Below are positions 14,785-23,974 of a stretch of DNA of 64,000 bases, piece by piece. A model generated the notes under the pieces. The model was not told the DNA's origin. It saw only the letters and a list, made by a program, of their open reading frames with translations, and searched no databases. Source of the DNA: an uncultured Eubacteriales bacterium (lineage in GTDB: Bacteria; Bacillota; Clostridia; Oscillospirales; CAG-272); contig UQNQ01000003.1 of NCBI GenBank assembly GCA_900542425.1, positions 74,782-138,781 of the forward strand. Reading direction: 5' to 3'. Position numbers and translations under genes: made by a program. How positions within the stretch are numbered: the first letter of the stretch is position 1; the number at the start of each line of letters is the position of its first letter.

Positions 14785-17700
14785 TTATTTCAGCACAACG
14801 GATTCCTCTCCCAGAAGTGTTTTTAACAGTTTCATCATATTGGGCTGGATATCGACCTGTCTGTTTACCGCACGGATATATTTTTTCTCCTCAGCAATAT
14901 AAAAGACAACGGGTGTTGTACCGGCAAAAATATCGAGCAGGCTCTGCGTGCGCCGGAAGCATTCTCCTGTTTGGTTTTCTACGCGCAGATAAAGTGTCTT
15001 CGGCTTCTCGGAAAGGGGAACGGACTGCCGGACTTGCGGCGTATCTGAATGGGAATCCCGCCGGTCGCGCAGGGGGACAACCGAATCATCTCCGATATTT
15101 GCCAAAAGCATTTCCATCTTGGATACCAGCAGTTTGGGCGCTGCGTCTTCGGCTGCGGAAATTTCCCCCAGTACTGCGACGGGAACATCCGGCGTGAGAA
15201 AATAAGCATATTTTTCAAGAATCTTAGGGAAAACCACGAGTTCGATTTCCGCAAAGCGGTCTTCCAGACGAAGAAATGCCATAGAAGCGCCTGTTCGTGT
15301 CTGTTTGTTTGTTCTTGAGGTGAGAATACCGGCCACCGTTACGGTTTCCTTGTCGTGATAAACTTCCTCTTCTCCTTCTTCAAAAGAGGAGAGAATGTCG
15401 GAAATCGGTACTGCTCCAAGCAGGATTGCATGCCGCTCGTATTCATCGAACGGATGACCGGAAAAATACATGCCCATGCTTTCTTTTTCCTGATACAGCC
15501 GTTCTTTTACGGAAAGCTCCGGGATGTCCGGATAGACATAGTCCGATTGCGGATCGTTTTCCGGCATGATATTGCCGATACTGAAAAGATCCATTTGTCC
15601 TTCAAGGCGGGAACGGCTTCTTTTCGTATAGATATCGATAATTTTTTCGTACTCGGAGAGAAGCGCTGCGCGGGATGTTCCCAATGAATCGAAAGCACCG
15701 CTTTTGATTAAACTTTCCACCTGACGCTTATTGAGCTCGCGACCGCTCATGCGGGAAACGAAATTTTCAAACGAGGTAAAGCTCCCTGAACTGCGCTCGC
15801 CTGTTACTTCCGAAAGGAAGGTGCGTCCGACATTTTTAACGCCGAGAAGACCGAACCGGATCGCTTTTTTGCCGTTCTGAGAGACAACGCTGTAGGTTTC
15901 CTGACTTTCATTGATGTCAGGACCGAGAACCGCGATTTTCATCTTTTGCGCCTGATCTACATAAACGGCGGTTTTGGTCATGTTCCCGAGCACGGAGGTG
16001 AGAAGAGATGCGAGATATTCGCACGGATAATGTGCCTTGAGGTATGCCGTGCGGAAAGAAGTGTAGGCGTAAGCCGTAGCGTGGCTTTTGTTAAAGGCAT
16101 ATTCCGCAAAGGCAGACATGGTGTCAAAAATTTCGTTGGCGGTTTCCTCCGAAATACCGGAAGAAAGTGCTCCATGGCAGATTTCCTTTCCGTTTTCGTC
16201 TTTTTCTCCGAAAATAAATGCGTGGCGCTCCGCTTCCATCTCCTTTGCCTTCTTTTTGGACATTGCCCGCCGGATAATATCGGCGCGTCCATAGGAGAAT
16301 CCCGCGATTTCGCGGCAGATGGTCATGACCTGTTCCTGATACAGGATGCAGCCGGAGGTCTCGTCAAGAATTTTTTTCAGCTGCGGGCAGGAATACTGAA
16401 TTTTTTCCGGATGAAGCCGGTACTCCAAAAATTTCGGAATGGATTCCATTGGACCAGGACGGTAAAGAGAAATGGCGAGGATGATATCTTCAATACAGGA
16501 AGGCTGCATTTGGACAAGCAGTTTACGCATGCCGCCGGATTCGAGCTGAAAGACGCCGTCGGTTTTTCCGGATGCAATCAATTCATACGTTTTTTTATCG
16601 TCAAAGGGAACACTTCTCAGATCAAAAGACGGTTCGTTCCGGCGAATCTGTTTTTCCGTATCCGAAAGAATCGTGAGATAACGAAGCCCCAGAAAATCGA
16701 ATTTCAGTAGTCCGAGTTTTGCTATGGTGTCCATCGGAAACTGTGTCAGCGTCATTTCATCGTTCACGGCGACGGGAACATATTCGTATACGGGCTTGTC
16801 CGTAATGACAATGCCGGCGGCATGCGCCGATGCGTGGCGCGGCATTCCCTCGAGTGCCTTTGAAATATCGATGAGACGGCGAACTTCTTCACTGTTTTGA
16901 TATAGTTCTCCGAGGTGTCCTTCCATTGCTTTTTCAATGGTGATGTGAAGGTCGTTCGGAACCGCTTTCGCTACCACATCCACATCGGCATAGCTCATGC
17001 CGAGCACACGCCCGACATCACGGATGACCGCTTTGGCGGCGAGCGTCCCAAATGTGGTGATGCCACATACATGATCTTTTCCGTATTTTTCAGATACGTA
17101 TTCAATGACCTCGCCGCGCCGGTCATAGCAGAAATCCGTATCAAAATCGGGCATACTAATGCGCTCGGGATTGAGAAAACGCTCGAACATCAAATGATAT
17201 CGGATGGAATCCACGTCGGTAATACCGGCAAGATACGCCACAAGGCTTCCGGCTCCTGAGCCGCGTCCCGGACCTACCGGAATGTCACGGGATTTCGCAT
17301 ATCGGATAAAATCCGCGACGATGAGATAATATTCTGCGTATCCCATCTGAATGATCACGGAAAGCTCGTATTCGATGCGTTCTCTGTAGGTTTGCTCGGT
17401 ATGCTCCTCCGTGAATAGGATCTCTCCGCTTTTTACTTTTTCCTCAAATCCCCGGTAAGCAAGCTGTCTGAGATAATCCTCCGGCGGCTCTCCTGTATCG
17501 GGACGGAAACGGGGCAGATACATTTTGGAAAAATCAAAGTCGAAATTGCACATATCCGCAATTTTCTGTGTGTTTTCAACCGCGCCTTCGTATTCAGAAA
17601 ACAAGGATTCCATTTCCTCTGTGCTTTTCATGTAGAATTCGTCCGTTTCAAAGCCAAAGGGACGGCCATCCGCGATTTTGCTGTTTGTCTGGATACACAT

Positions 17701-18360
17701 GAGTACCGCTTGGGTATCGGCATCCCCTCGGCGCAGATAATGCGCGTCGTTGGTGGCGACCATTGGAATTCCGGTTTCGCGGGAAAGCCGGAGAAGTCCC
17801 GCGTTCACTTCTTTCTGTGTTTCGATGCCGTGATCCTGAAGCTCGAGATAATAGCAGTCCTTTCCGAATATCTCTCGCATGGCAAGCGCATGTTCTTTTG
17901 CTTTTTCATATTCGCCTGTGGCAAGCATGCGCGGAATATATCCGGCGAGACATGCGGAAAGACAAACAAGACCCTCGCTGTGTTCGGAGAGCAGTTCCAG
18001 ATCGATCCTTGGCTTTGTATAAAATCCTTCCGTAAACCCTTTTGATACCATATAACTGAGATTTTTATAGCCGGTTTCATTTTTTACAAGAAGAATGAGA
18101 TGATACCGGGTACCGTCTGTTTCATGCCGCTTGTCAAAGCGGGAACCGGCAGCCATATAGACCTCGCATCCGATAATCGGTTTGATACCGGCGTCCTTGC
18201 AGGCACGGTAGAAATCCACCGTTCCGTACATGACACCGTGATCGGTGATCGCGACTGCGTTTTGTCCGAGTTCATGCGCGCGTTTCGGAATATCCGCAAT
18301 GCGGCAGGCGCCGTCGAGCAAACTGTATTCACTGTGCAGATGAAGATGGACAAACGGCAT
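14785..18360 (-). CDS. dnaE: DNA polymerase III alpha subunit (DnaE)
   Basis: 1191 residues, typical of DnaE. An N-terminal PHP domain begins HLHLHSEYSLLDGACRI, followed by the beta-nucleotidyltransferase-type palm: VGPGRGSGAGSLVAYL, then PDFDTDFCYDRR with the catalytic aspartates near residue 400. LYQEQVM and the fingers follow. A helix-hairpin-helix region (LLGVKNVGRTF) and a C-terminal OB fold (VTVAGILTSRTNKQTRTG ... MAFLRLEDR) complete the order. It lacks the exonuclease domain of PolC; in Firmicutes DnaE works with PolC, extending primers on the lagging strand. It starts 2 bases after whiA, and whiA follows murB, so the three are co-transcribed. Confidence 0.95.
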   Translation of the reverse strand: MPFVHLHLHSEYSLLDGACRIADIPKRAHELGQNAVAITDHGVMYGTVDFYRACKDAGIKPIIGCEVYMAAGSRFDKRHETDGTRYHLILLVKNETGYKNLSYMVSKGFTEGFYTKPRIDLELLSEHSEGLVCLSACLAGYIPRMLATGEYEKAKEHALAMREIFGKDCYYLELQDHGIETQKEVNAGLLRLSRETGIPMVATNDAHYLRRGDADTQAVLMCIQTNSKIADGRPFGFETDEFYMKSTEEMESLFSEYEGAVENTQKIADMCNFDFDFSKMYLPRFRPDTGEPPEDYLRQLAYRGFEEKVKSGEILFTEEHTEQTYRERIEYELSVIIQMGYAEYYLIVADFIRYAKSRDIPVGPGRGSGAGSLVAYLAGITDVDSIRYHLMFERFLNPERISMPDFDTDFCYDRRGEVIEYVSEKYGKDHVCGITTFGTLAAKAVIRDVGRVLGMSYADVDVVAKAVPNDLHITIEKAMEGHLGELYQNSEEVRRLIDISKALEGMPRHASAHAAGIVITDKPVYEYVPVAVNDEMTLTQFPMDTIAKLGLLKFDFLGLRYLTILSDTEKQIRRNEPSFDLRSVPFDDKKTYELIASGKTDGVFQLESGGMRKLLVQMQPSCIEDIILAISLYRPGPMESIPKFLEYRLHPEKIQYSCPQLKKILDETSGCILYQEQVMTICREIAGFSYGRADIIRRAMSKKKAKEMEAERHAFIFGEKDENGKEICHGALSSGISEETANEIFDTMSAFAEYAFNKSHATAYAYTSFRTAYLKAHYPCEYLASLLTSVLGNMTKTAVYVDQAQKMKIAVLGPDINESQETYSVVSQNGKKAIRFGLLGVKNVGRTFLSEVTGERSSGSFTSFENFVSRMSGRELNKRQVESLIKSGAFDSLGTSRAALLSEYEKIIDIYTKRSRSRLEGQMDLFSIGNIMPENDPQSDYVYPDIPELSVKERLYQEKESMGMYFSGHPFDEYERHAILLGAVPISDILSSFEEGEEEVYHDKETVTVAGILTSRTNKQTRTGASMAFLRLEDRFAEIELVVFPKILEKYAYFLTPDVPVAVLGEISAAEDAAPKLLVSKMEMLLANIGDDSVVPLRDRRDSHSDTPQVRQSVPLSEKPKTLYLRVENQTGECFRRTQSLLDIFAGTTPVVFYIAEEKKYIRAVNRQVDIQPNMMKLLKTLLGEESVVLK

Positions 18361-18362
18361 AT

Positions 18363-19253
18363 TCAGGATTCCCCTTTCGAATTTTGTTTGTTCTGCGACC
18401 GATAAAAATCATAGATTTTTTGCAGACGCTTGCTCACCTGAGATTTTGATATGGGAGGCTCTTCCAGCTTGGCAAGCTCGGCAAGCGTCATAGTGTCGTT
18501 TTCCAGACGCAGCCGGGCAGTACGGCGAAGCTCGGGAGAAAGCTTTTCAATATCTCCGGATTTTATCAGGGCGCGGATGGCTTCCGTGTGAACGGCGGCA
18601 GCGCTTACCGTTTTTGTGATATTGGCAAACTCAAAGTTTGCTTTTCGATTGATTTCATTGCGTTTTTCTTTGAACATCTGAGCATTGATCATTTCAAAAG
18701 CCGATTTATTCGCACCAATGTAAGAGAGAAAATATTCTACGCTTTCCGCATCGCGGTAATAGAGAATTTGTTTCCCTCGGCGCACGGAAAGCTTCGGCAG
18801 CCGGAAATGACTTGTCAGCGCGGCGGCAGTATCGCATGCAAGATCGGCATCATAGGTGGCAAGCTCCAGCCGGGCGGGCTTTTCCGGAGGATTGACGAAT
18901 CCGGAAGCGAGAAAAGCACCCCGGAAGAAAGCAGCTCCGCAGTTTTCACAGGACAGCAGACTTTTGATGGGCTTGCCGAAAGGAAGCTCCGCTTTGTGTT
19001 TTTTTAGTTCCGAATGAGTGAGAGCCGTTTTGTAAAGAGGACCGGATTTTCGGATATTGACGGATAGTCCGACCGACTGAAAAAGCAGTGTCTCAAAAAC
19101 GTCGGAAACTTCTTTTGCTTCGGTTTGAAAAAGAATTCCGTCATCCTGCGATGCGGAAAAAAACAGCATTCCGGCGAGCATCGCGCGAAGACAGCAATGC
19201 TTTTCGGGAACTTCACGGGTGAGTGCGATTTTCGTATCACTGGAAAACGACAT
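18363..19253 (-). CDS. whiA: WhiA-family DNA-binding regulator
   Basis: 296 residues. WhiA combines a LAGLIDADG homing-endonuclease-like N-terminal fold with a C-terminal helix-turn-helix. Seen here: FFRGAFLASGFVNPPEK, then RDAESVEYFLSYIGANKSA, ARLRLENDTMTLAELAKL and the HTH KSQVSKRLQKIYDF. The catalytic endonuclease residues are not expected in this family. In actinobacteria WhiA drives sporulation division; in Firmicutes it influences cell division and chromosome segregation. The usual upstream partners rapZ and yvcK are missing; murB is directly upstream (23-base gap). Confidence 0.95.
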   Translation of the reverse strand: MSFSSDTKIALTREVPEKHCCLRAMLAGMLFFSASQDDGILFQTEAKEVSDVFETLLFQSVGLSVNIRKSGPLYKTALTHSELKKHKAELPFGKPIKSLLSCENCGAAFFRGAFLASGFVNPPEKPARLELATYDADLACDTAAALTSHFRLPKLSVRRGKQILYYRDAESVEYFLSYIGANKSAFEMINAQMFKEKRNEINRKANFEFANITKTVSAAAVHTEAIRALIKSGDIEKLSPELRRTARLRLENDTMTLAELAKLEEPPISKSQVSKRLQKIYDFYRSQNKQNSKGES

Positions 19254-19276
19254 ATACAGACATCCTTTGTTTTGAT

Positions 19277-20161
19277 TTAGTATGGTATGTGAATAACCTC
19301 CGGTTCCAACAAAACCCCTGTTTTTTTAAAAACATCCGATCGTATGTATTCGATGAGCCGTAAAACATCATCCGTTGTGGCGCCGCCGCGGTTGATGATA
19401 AAACCGGCGTGCTTTTCGGATACTTCGGCTCCGCCGATGCGCATGCCTTTCAGTCCGGCGTTTTCGATAAGCGCACCAGCATACGCGCAGGGGGGACGCT
19501 TGAAGATGCTGCCTGCGTTAGGATATTCCAACGGCTGTTTTTCTCTTCGGGCGGTCATGTTTTTTTTGGAAAGAGTACGGATTGCGGCGGAATCGCCGGG
19601 GGTCATGGCAAAGGTTGCAGATAAGATGATCTCCCCGGTTTTCCGGTATATGCTGGAACGATAAGAAAAAGCATGGTCGCAGTATCTGCGTGAGAGAACG
19701 GCACAGCCTTTCAGATAATCGCTTGCGGTAAGAATATCCGCAATTTCCGAGCCGTAGGCGCCGGCATTCATGTAAACGGCACCTCCGACTGTTCCGGGAA
19801 TGCCGTAAGCGAATTCGAGCCCTGATAATCCTCTGGCGGCAGCGTCGCGCGAAAGAGCCGTAATGGATACGCCGCATTCCGCCGTGACGGAGCTTTTGTT
19901 CCATGTAATGCCGCGAAGACCTTTCGTGAAGATGACCAGCCCGTCAAAGCCGCGGTCATCAAACAAAAGATTGGTAGCATTGCCTGCGACAAGATACCGG
20001 ATATTCTGTTCACTTGCCGCGCGTACAAGCAGAATAAGAGACTCCGTGCTTCTCGGAAATGCAGCCATGGCGGCAGGACCGCCGGTTCTCATCGAGCTGT
20101 ATCGGGAAAGAGGTTCGTTTTTCAGAATTTTTACGTTTTCAGGGGCTGAAAATTCACGCAT
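19277..20161 (-). CDS. murB: UDP-N-acetylenolpyruvoylglucosamine reductase
   Basis: 294 residues, the short type II MurB of Gram-positives. Reduces UDP-GlcNAc-enolpyruvate to UDP-MurNAc with NADPH and FAD, the second committed step of peptidoglycan synthesis. FAD-binding segments: SSMRTGGPA near 22, GNATNLLFDD near 80 and GIPGTVGGAVYMNAGAYGSE near 125-145. YPNAGSIFKRPP carries the catalytic Ser that protonates the substrate, and the last part (EKHAGFIINRGGATTDD, LEPEVI) has the Glu partner. It heads the murB-whiA-dnaE operon. Confidence 0.95.
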   Translation of the reverse strand: MREFSAPENVKILKNEPLSRYSSMRTGGPAAMAAFPRSTESLILLVRAASEQNIRYLVAGNATNLLFDDRGFDGLVIFTKGLRGITWNKSSVTAECGVSITALSRDAAARGLSGLEFAYGIPGTVGGAVYMNAGAYGSEIADILTASDYLKGCAVLSRRYCDHAFSYRSSIYRKTGEIILSATFAMTPGDSAAIRTLSKKNMTARREKQPLEYPNAGSIFKRPPCAYAGALIENAGLKGMRIGGAEVSEKHAGFIINRGGATTDDVLRLIEYIRSDVFKKTGVLLEPEVIHIPY

Positions 20162-20200
20162 AGACCGTCCTCTCCGTAAATGACAAAATTACTCAACATT

Positions 20201-20209
20201 ATTATAGCA
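20201..20209 (-). promoter_or_regulatory. Extended -10 promoter of the murB operon
   Basis: On the minus strand TGCTATAAT, an extended -10, lies about 40 bases before the murB ATG. No good -35 is seen, as expected for TGn promoters. The same TGCTATAAT core occurs before the NERD and TSCPD genes. Confidence 0.55.
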
Positions 20210-20258
20210 GAAATTCAAGAAAAAAGATATAGATTTTCTGTTTTTTCCGAAATCTTTC

Positions 20259-20287
20259 TTGACTTTCCGAGGATGACGTGATAGAAT
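20259..20287 (+). promoter_or_regulatory. Sigma-A promoter of the Crp-like regulator and ABC transporter
   Basis: TTGACT (20259-20264), a 17-base spacer, TAGAAT (20282-20287), placed about 40 bases before the regulator's ATG. Confidence 0.75.
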
Positions 20288-20288
20288 C

Positions 20289-20312
20289 AAACTGTTCCAA
20301 ACGGAACAGTTT
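20289..20312 (+). promoter_or_regulatory. Palindromic operator over the transcription start
   Basis: AAACTGTTCC and GGAACAGTTT are perfect 10-base arms around AAAC. The palindrome begins one base after the -10 box, so a bound dimer would block transcription. The Crp/Fnr-type protein encoded just downstream is the obvious candidate to bind it. Confidence 0.65.
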
Positions 20313-20330
20313 TGAAAAGGATGTGGGAAT

Positions 20331-20999
20331 ATGGCGGAGGAATGGTTGTCTGAGAGTATCGCTTCACTTTTGCGCGAATGCGGCATTTTTTCCCATATGT
20401 CAAAGCAAACCGAGCTTTTACTGCAAGAGCTTTCTCCGGTATCGTTTTCCGCAGGGGATATCATAGAAGGCGGCGAGACTTTTGTGCCGAAATTTGGCGT
20501 GATGCTTTCCGGAAAAGCCAATATCTATGGCCGCAACAGCGGACGCCGTGTACTTCTCAATCGTATTGGAACGGGGGACGTTTTCGGTGCGGCGACGGTG
20601 TTTTTTGCAGAACCGAAACATGTCAGCACCGTTGTGGCTGCAACGAAATGCCAGATTCTTTTCATAGAGCGAGACCGTTTGGAAACAATAATGAAAAGCG
20701 ACTTTTCGGTCGCGTCGGCATACATCGAATTTTTGTCCGGAAAAATCTATTTTCTGAATAAAAAAATTATTGCGTTCACCGCAAAAAGCGCGGAATCGGC
20801 GCTTGCGGGATATCTGCTCGAAAAAGCAGGCGAATCCGATACCGTACATGTGAACAGGATGCGGCTTGCATCTGCACTTGATATCGGGCGGACGACGCTT
20901 TACCGTGCGCTGGATACGCTTGAGCGGGATGGATGTATTGCCTGCGAAGGAAAAGAAATTCGCATTTTAGACAAAAATCAATTGGAAACGAGGTACTGA
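20331..20999 (+). CDS. Crp/Fnr-family transcriptional regulator
   Basis: 222 residues. An N-terminal cyclic-nucleotide-binding-type beta barrel (about 15-125: SAGDIIEGGE, GVMLSGKANIY, GTGDVFGAATVFF) is followed by a dimer helix (SAYIEFLSGKIYFLNKKI) and a C-terminal winged helix-turn-helix (RMRLASALDIGRTTLYRALDTL). The residues that bind cAMP in Crp are not conserved and the four N-terminal cysteines of Fnr are absent, so the effector is unknown. AAGGA precedes the ATG. It overlaps no gene but ends 4 bases before the ABC substrate-binding protein, so it is probably the local, self-repressing switch for that transporter. Confidence 0.88.
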   Translation: MAEEWLSESIASLLRECGIFSHMSKQTELLLQELSPVSFSAGDIIEGGETFVPKFGVMLSGKANIYGRNSGRRVLLNRIGTGDVFGAATVFFAEPKHVSTVVAATKCQILFIERDRLETIMKSDFSVASAYIEFLSGKIYFLNKKIIAFTAKSAESALAGYLLEKAGESDTVHVNRMRLASALDIGRTTLYRALDTLERDGCIACEGKEIRILDKNQLETRY

Positions 21000-21003
21000 T
21001 GAA

Positions 21004-21975
21004 ATGAAAAAAATGATGGCGCTTCTGCTTGCGCTTTGTTTTTCGGTCGCACTGTTTTCCTGCGGGAAAACAGAGAACGAAGACGTTACGGTGAAAGTAG
21101 TTACTTTAATGGGACCTACCGGAATGGGCATGGTACAGCTGATGCAGAATGACAAGGACGGAACCTCCGCGAACGACTATGAGTTTACACTTGCTTCTTC
21201 GCCTGAGGAAGCACAGTCCGCCATTGCCAGCGTTGATATCGCGGCGCTCCCTGTCAATCTTGCTGCGGCGCTTTACAATAAGGGCGAGGATATCAGCTTT
21301 GCTGCCATTAATACGCTCGGCGTTTTGTCTATCCTTGAAAATGGTAACACCATACAGAGCGTTTCCGACCTGAAAGGAAAGACAATTTATGCGACAGGAA
21401 AAGGTTCTACTCCGGAATATATCCTGAATTATCTGCTGACAAAAAATGGTATTGATCCTGAAAAAGATGTTACGATTGAATATCTGACAGAGCATACGGA
21501 GCTTGCGACAAAGCTTGCATCCGGTGACGCGGCGATCGGATTGCTGCCGGAGCCTAACGTTACGGTGGCACTGACGAGTGCCGCTGCCAGTGGAAATACG
21601 GAGCTTCGGATCGCTTTGGATGTGACAGAAGAATGGGCGAAACTCGGCGAGGGAGAACTGGTGCAGGGCTGTATCGTGGTATCCAATCGGTTTAAGACTG
21701 AGCATCCTGAGCAATACAAGGCATTTATGGAAGAATACAAGGCTTCCGTGAATTATGTGAACAGCAATATCGATTCCGCCTCTGCGGCGATTGCGGAATT
21801 CGGTATTGTACCGAAGGCAGAAATCGCGAAAAAAGCGATTCCTAACTGTAATATTTGCTGTCTTGACGGAGAAGAAGGCATTCGTTATATGGAAGCGATG
21901 CTGACCGTTTTGTGCGAGGCGAACGCGAAATCTGTTGGCGGCAAGCTGCCTGACGACGCATTTTATGGAAAATAA
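21004..21975 (+). CDS. ABC transporter substrate-binding lipoprotein (NitT/TauT type)
   Basis: 323 residues. Residues 1-20 are a lipoprotein signal with LFSC as the lipobox (Cys20). The mature part is a type 2 periplasmic-binding fold: VKVVTLMGPTGMGMVQLM, DIAALPVNLAAALYN, LKGKTIYATGKGSTPEYIL and DAAIGLLPEPNV are typical of the NMT1/TauA/SsuA group that binds small anionic compounds or thiamine precursors. No residue pattern fixes the ligand. The next gene (permease) starts inside its last codons, and an ATP-binding gene follows, giving a complete importer controlled by the upstream Crp-type protein. Confidence 0.85.
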   Translation: MKKMMALLLALCFSVALFSCGKTENEDVTVKVVTLMGPTGMGMVQLMQNDKDGTSANDYEFTLASSPEEAQSAIASVDIAALPVNLAAALYNKGEDISFAAINTLGVLSILENGNTIQSVSDLKGKTIYATGKGSTPEYILNYLLTKNGIDPEKDVTIEYLTEHTELATKLASGDAAIGLLPEPNVTVALTSAAASGNTELRIALDVTEEWAKLGEGELVQGCIVVSNRFKTEHPEQYKAFMEEYKASVNYVNSNIDSASAAIAEFGIVPKAEIAKKAIPNCNICCLDGEEGIRYMEAMLTVLCEANAKSVGGKLPDDAFYGK

Positions 21976-22738
21976 GCTTCCGTTTCGGATTCTGCGAGGC
22001 ATTCTTTGTTTTGCATTTTGGATTCTTGTGTGGCAGCTGCTGGCGCTTGTCGTAAAACGAGTGCTGGTGCTGCCGACACCGCTTGCCGTGGCGAAGACCC
22101 TTTTGATGCTGCTTGGTACGGGTGAATTTTATATCGTCTGCTTATGGTCACTCGGCAGAATTTTCGCCGGACTGATGGTGGGACTTTTTGCCGGTGTTCT
22201 ACTCGCGGTTTTGTGTGCCGCGAGCCGTTTTGCAGATGCCTTAATCTCGCCTGCGGTATCTGTGATCAAGGCGACGCCCATTGCTTCCGTCATTATTCTG
22301 ATGCTGTATGTTCTCGGAAAAGGAACCGTACCGATGGTTGCGACGCTTCTCATGGTGATCCCGATTGTGTTCGTCAATGTTCGCCGCGGAATCGGCGCTG
22401 TGCCGACAGATCAGCGCGAGGTAGCAAGGATATATGGATTTGGTTTCGGCAAGCGCGTACGCTATCTTATGCTGCCGTCCGTTCTGCCGTATTTCGTTGC
22501 CGCTTGCCGTTCGGCGCTTGGGCTTGCATGGAAGGCGGGAATCGCCGCCGAGGTAATTTGCATGCCGTCTCTTTCTATCGGAGAAAAGCTCCATGATGCC
22601 AAAATTTATTTGGAATCCGAGGAACTTTACGCTTGGACAATCGTCGTGGTCCTGTTAAGTGTTCTCATTGAAAAGGGCGTGGTGCTTTTGCTGTCGAAGC
22701 TCTCAAAAAAGGGAGGTGTCGGTATTGCTGAAGCTTGA
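21965..22738 (+). CDS. ABC transporter permease (NitT/TauT type)
   Basis: 257 residues with about six membrane helices (for example 10-30, 60-85, 100-125, 180-200, 225-245). The ATPase-coupling EAA loop is seen as REVARIYGFGFGKRVRYLML followed by PSVLPYF. The start ATG lies within the final codons of the binding-protein gene (11-base overlap), and the stop overlaps the ATPase gene. This is the SsuC/TauC/ThiX-type arrangement of one permease gene that works as a homodimer. Confidence 0.88.
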   Translation: MENKLPFRILRGILCFAFWILVWQLLALVVKRVLVLPTPLAVAKTLLMLLGTGEFYIVCLWSLGRIFAGLMVGLFAGVLLAVLCAASRFADALISPAVSVIKATPIASVIILMLYVLGKGTVPMVATLLMVIPIVFVNVRRGIGAVPTDQREVARIYGFGFGKRVRYLMLPSVLPYFVAACRSALGLAWKAGIAAEVICMPSLSIGEKLHDAKIYLESEELYAWTIVVVLLSVLIEKGVVLLLSKLSKKGGVGIAEA

Positions 22739-23330
22739 TCATGTTGAAAAATCCTTTTCGGAGAAACGGGTGCTTTCGGATGTATCCCTTTTGATACCGG
22801 ATGGAACCGCAGCGTCTCTTTCCGGCATGTCCGGAAGCGGAAAAACCACGCTGCTGCGCATTGCGGCAGGACTTGAAAAACCGGACTGCGGAACCGTAAG
22901 CGCCGACGGACGGATTGCTGTTGTCTTTGCGGAGCCGCGGCTGTTTGATTCCGTGAGCGTTTTGGAAAATGTGACCTGCGTGATGTCCGGTTCCAAAAAA
23001 GAAAATGAAGCAAAGGCGGAGGAACTTCTTGCGGCGTTAAAGCTGGAAAATGCGGTGCAACTGAGCCCGCGTGAGCTTTCCAGCGGTATGGCTGCGAGAG
23101 TTTCTGTGGCGCGTGCGCTGGCTTATGATGCAGATATCTATTTACTTGACGAACCGTTTAAAAGCTTGGACGAGAAAATCAAGTATGATGTTATGACTTA
23201 TCTGAAGTCCTTTTTTGAGGGGAAAACCGTTTTGCTTGTCACGCATGATGACTCAGAGGCAAAATTTCTTGCTGCGCATCGATTTTATCTTGCAGACGGT
23301 GTACTTTCGGCAAGAAAGGAATTTGGATGA
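22725..23330 (+). CDS. ABC transporter ATP-binding protein
   Basis: 201 residues, shorter than the usual 240-260 of TauB/SsuB. Walker A is GMSGSGKTT, the signature is LSSGMAARVSVARAL, Walker B IYLLDEPF, and the switch histidine is in LVTHDD. The Q-loop position reads VVFAEPRLF where VFQEPRL is normal, so the conserved Gln that contacts Mg2+ and the permease is Ala. I chose TTG at 22725 because GGAGGTG lies 7 bases upstream and the product then starts LLKLDHVEKSF, the family start; the reading frame extends upstream without similarity. It overlaps the permease gene by 14 bases. Confidence 0.85.
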   Translation: MLKLDHVEKSFSEKRVLSDVSLLIPDGTAASLSGMSGSGKTTLLRIAAGLEKPDCGTVSADGRIAVVFAEPRLFDSVSVLENVTCVMSGSKKENEAKAEELLAALKLENAVQLSPRELSSGMAARVSVARALAYDADIYLLDEPFKSLDEKIKYDVMTYLKSFFEGKTVLLVTHDDSEAKFLAAHRFYLADGVLSARKEFG

Positions 23331-23344
23331 AGGAAATATATTTT

Positions 23345-23406
23345 GCGCTTTGATTTTAAGAAGACATTTTTTCAAAAGATGTTTTCGTTATTTCAAAGCG
23401 CTTTTT
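23345..23406 (+). terminator. Probable terminator of the ABC operon
   Basis: GCGCTTTGA (23345-23353) pairs with TCAAAGCGC (23393-23401), with a long partly paired loop, followed by TTTTTGCTGTGTTTTTTT. Confidence 0.65.
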
Positions 23407-23489
23407 GCTGTGTTTTTTTATTTTGCGGAAAAATTCATAAGAATCCCATTTTTTGAATACAATATAGAAAGATGACCGGAGGTGATTTT

Positions 23490-23963
23490 GTGAAAAAAAT
23501 ACAATGGAAAACGCTTCTCGTTTGCATAGCGATTCCGCTTGCCGTCGGAGTGATTGCTGGGCTTTTGTCCAGGGAAGGAACGGAGATGTACGCATTGCTC
23601 GAAAAACCTCCGCTTTCACCACCGGGATGGATTTTCCCCGTAGTATGGAGTATTTTGTATGTGTTGATGGGAATAGCCTCCTATCTGGTTTTTGTCTCGG
23701 GCGCGGATAAAAAAACGGTGGAAAGCGCACTTTGGGTATACGGATTGCAGCTTTTTGTCAATTTCTTTTGGCCGATTCTGTTTTTCCGGTTTGAACTGTA
23801 CTTTTTCTCCTTTGTATGGCTGCTTTTCCTCTGGATTTTGATTCTTGTTACGTTTGTTCGGTTTTGGCGGATATCCATTCCCGCCGCGTGCCTATTGATT
23901 CCTTATCTGATATGGGTCGCATTTGCGGGCTACTTGAACCTTGGAGTGGCACTGCTGAACTGA
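23490..23963 (+). CDS. TspO/MBR-family membrane protein
   Basis: 157 residues, five hydrophobic helices. PPLSPPGWIFPVVWSILYVLMG is the TspO signature (Pro-rich loop then WxxLY), and the W-N-x-W-P-type motif appears as NFFWPILFF, with AGYLNLGVALLN at the end. TspO proteins bind porphyrins and steroids and are linked to tetrapyrrole handling and stress; no catalytic role is certain in Firmicutes. GTG at 23490 is preferred over an ATG 18 bases upstream because GGAGGTG is 6 bases before it. It stands alone, between terminators. Confidence 0.9.
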   Translation: MKKIQWKTLLVCIAIPLAVGVIAGLLSREGTEMYALLEKPPLSPPGWIFPVVWSILYVLMGIASYLVFVSGADKKTVESALWVYGLQLFVNFFWPILFFRFELYFFSFVWLLFLWILILVTFVRFWRISIPAACLLIPYLIWVAFAGYLNLGVALLN

Positions 23964-23974
23964 AACCAAAAGAG

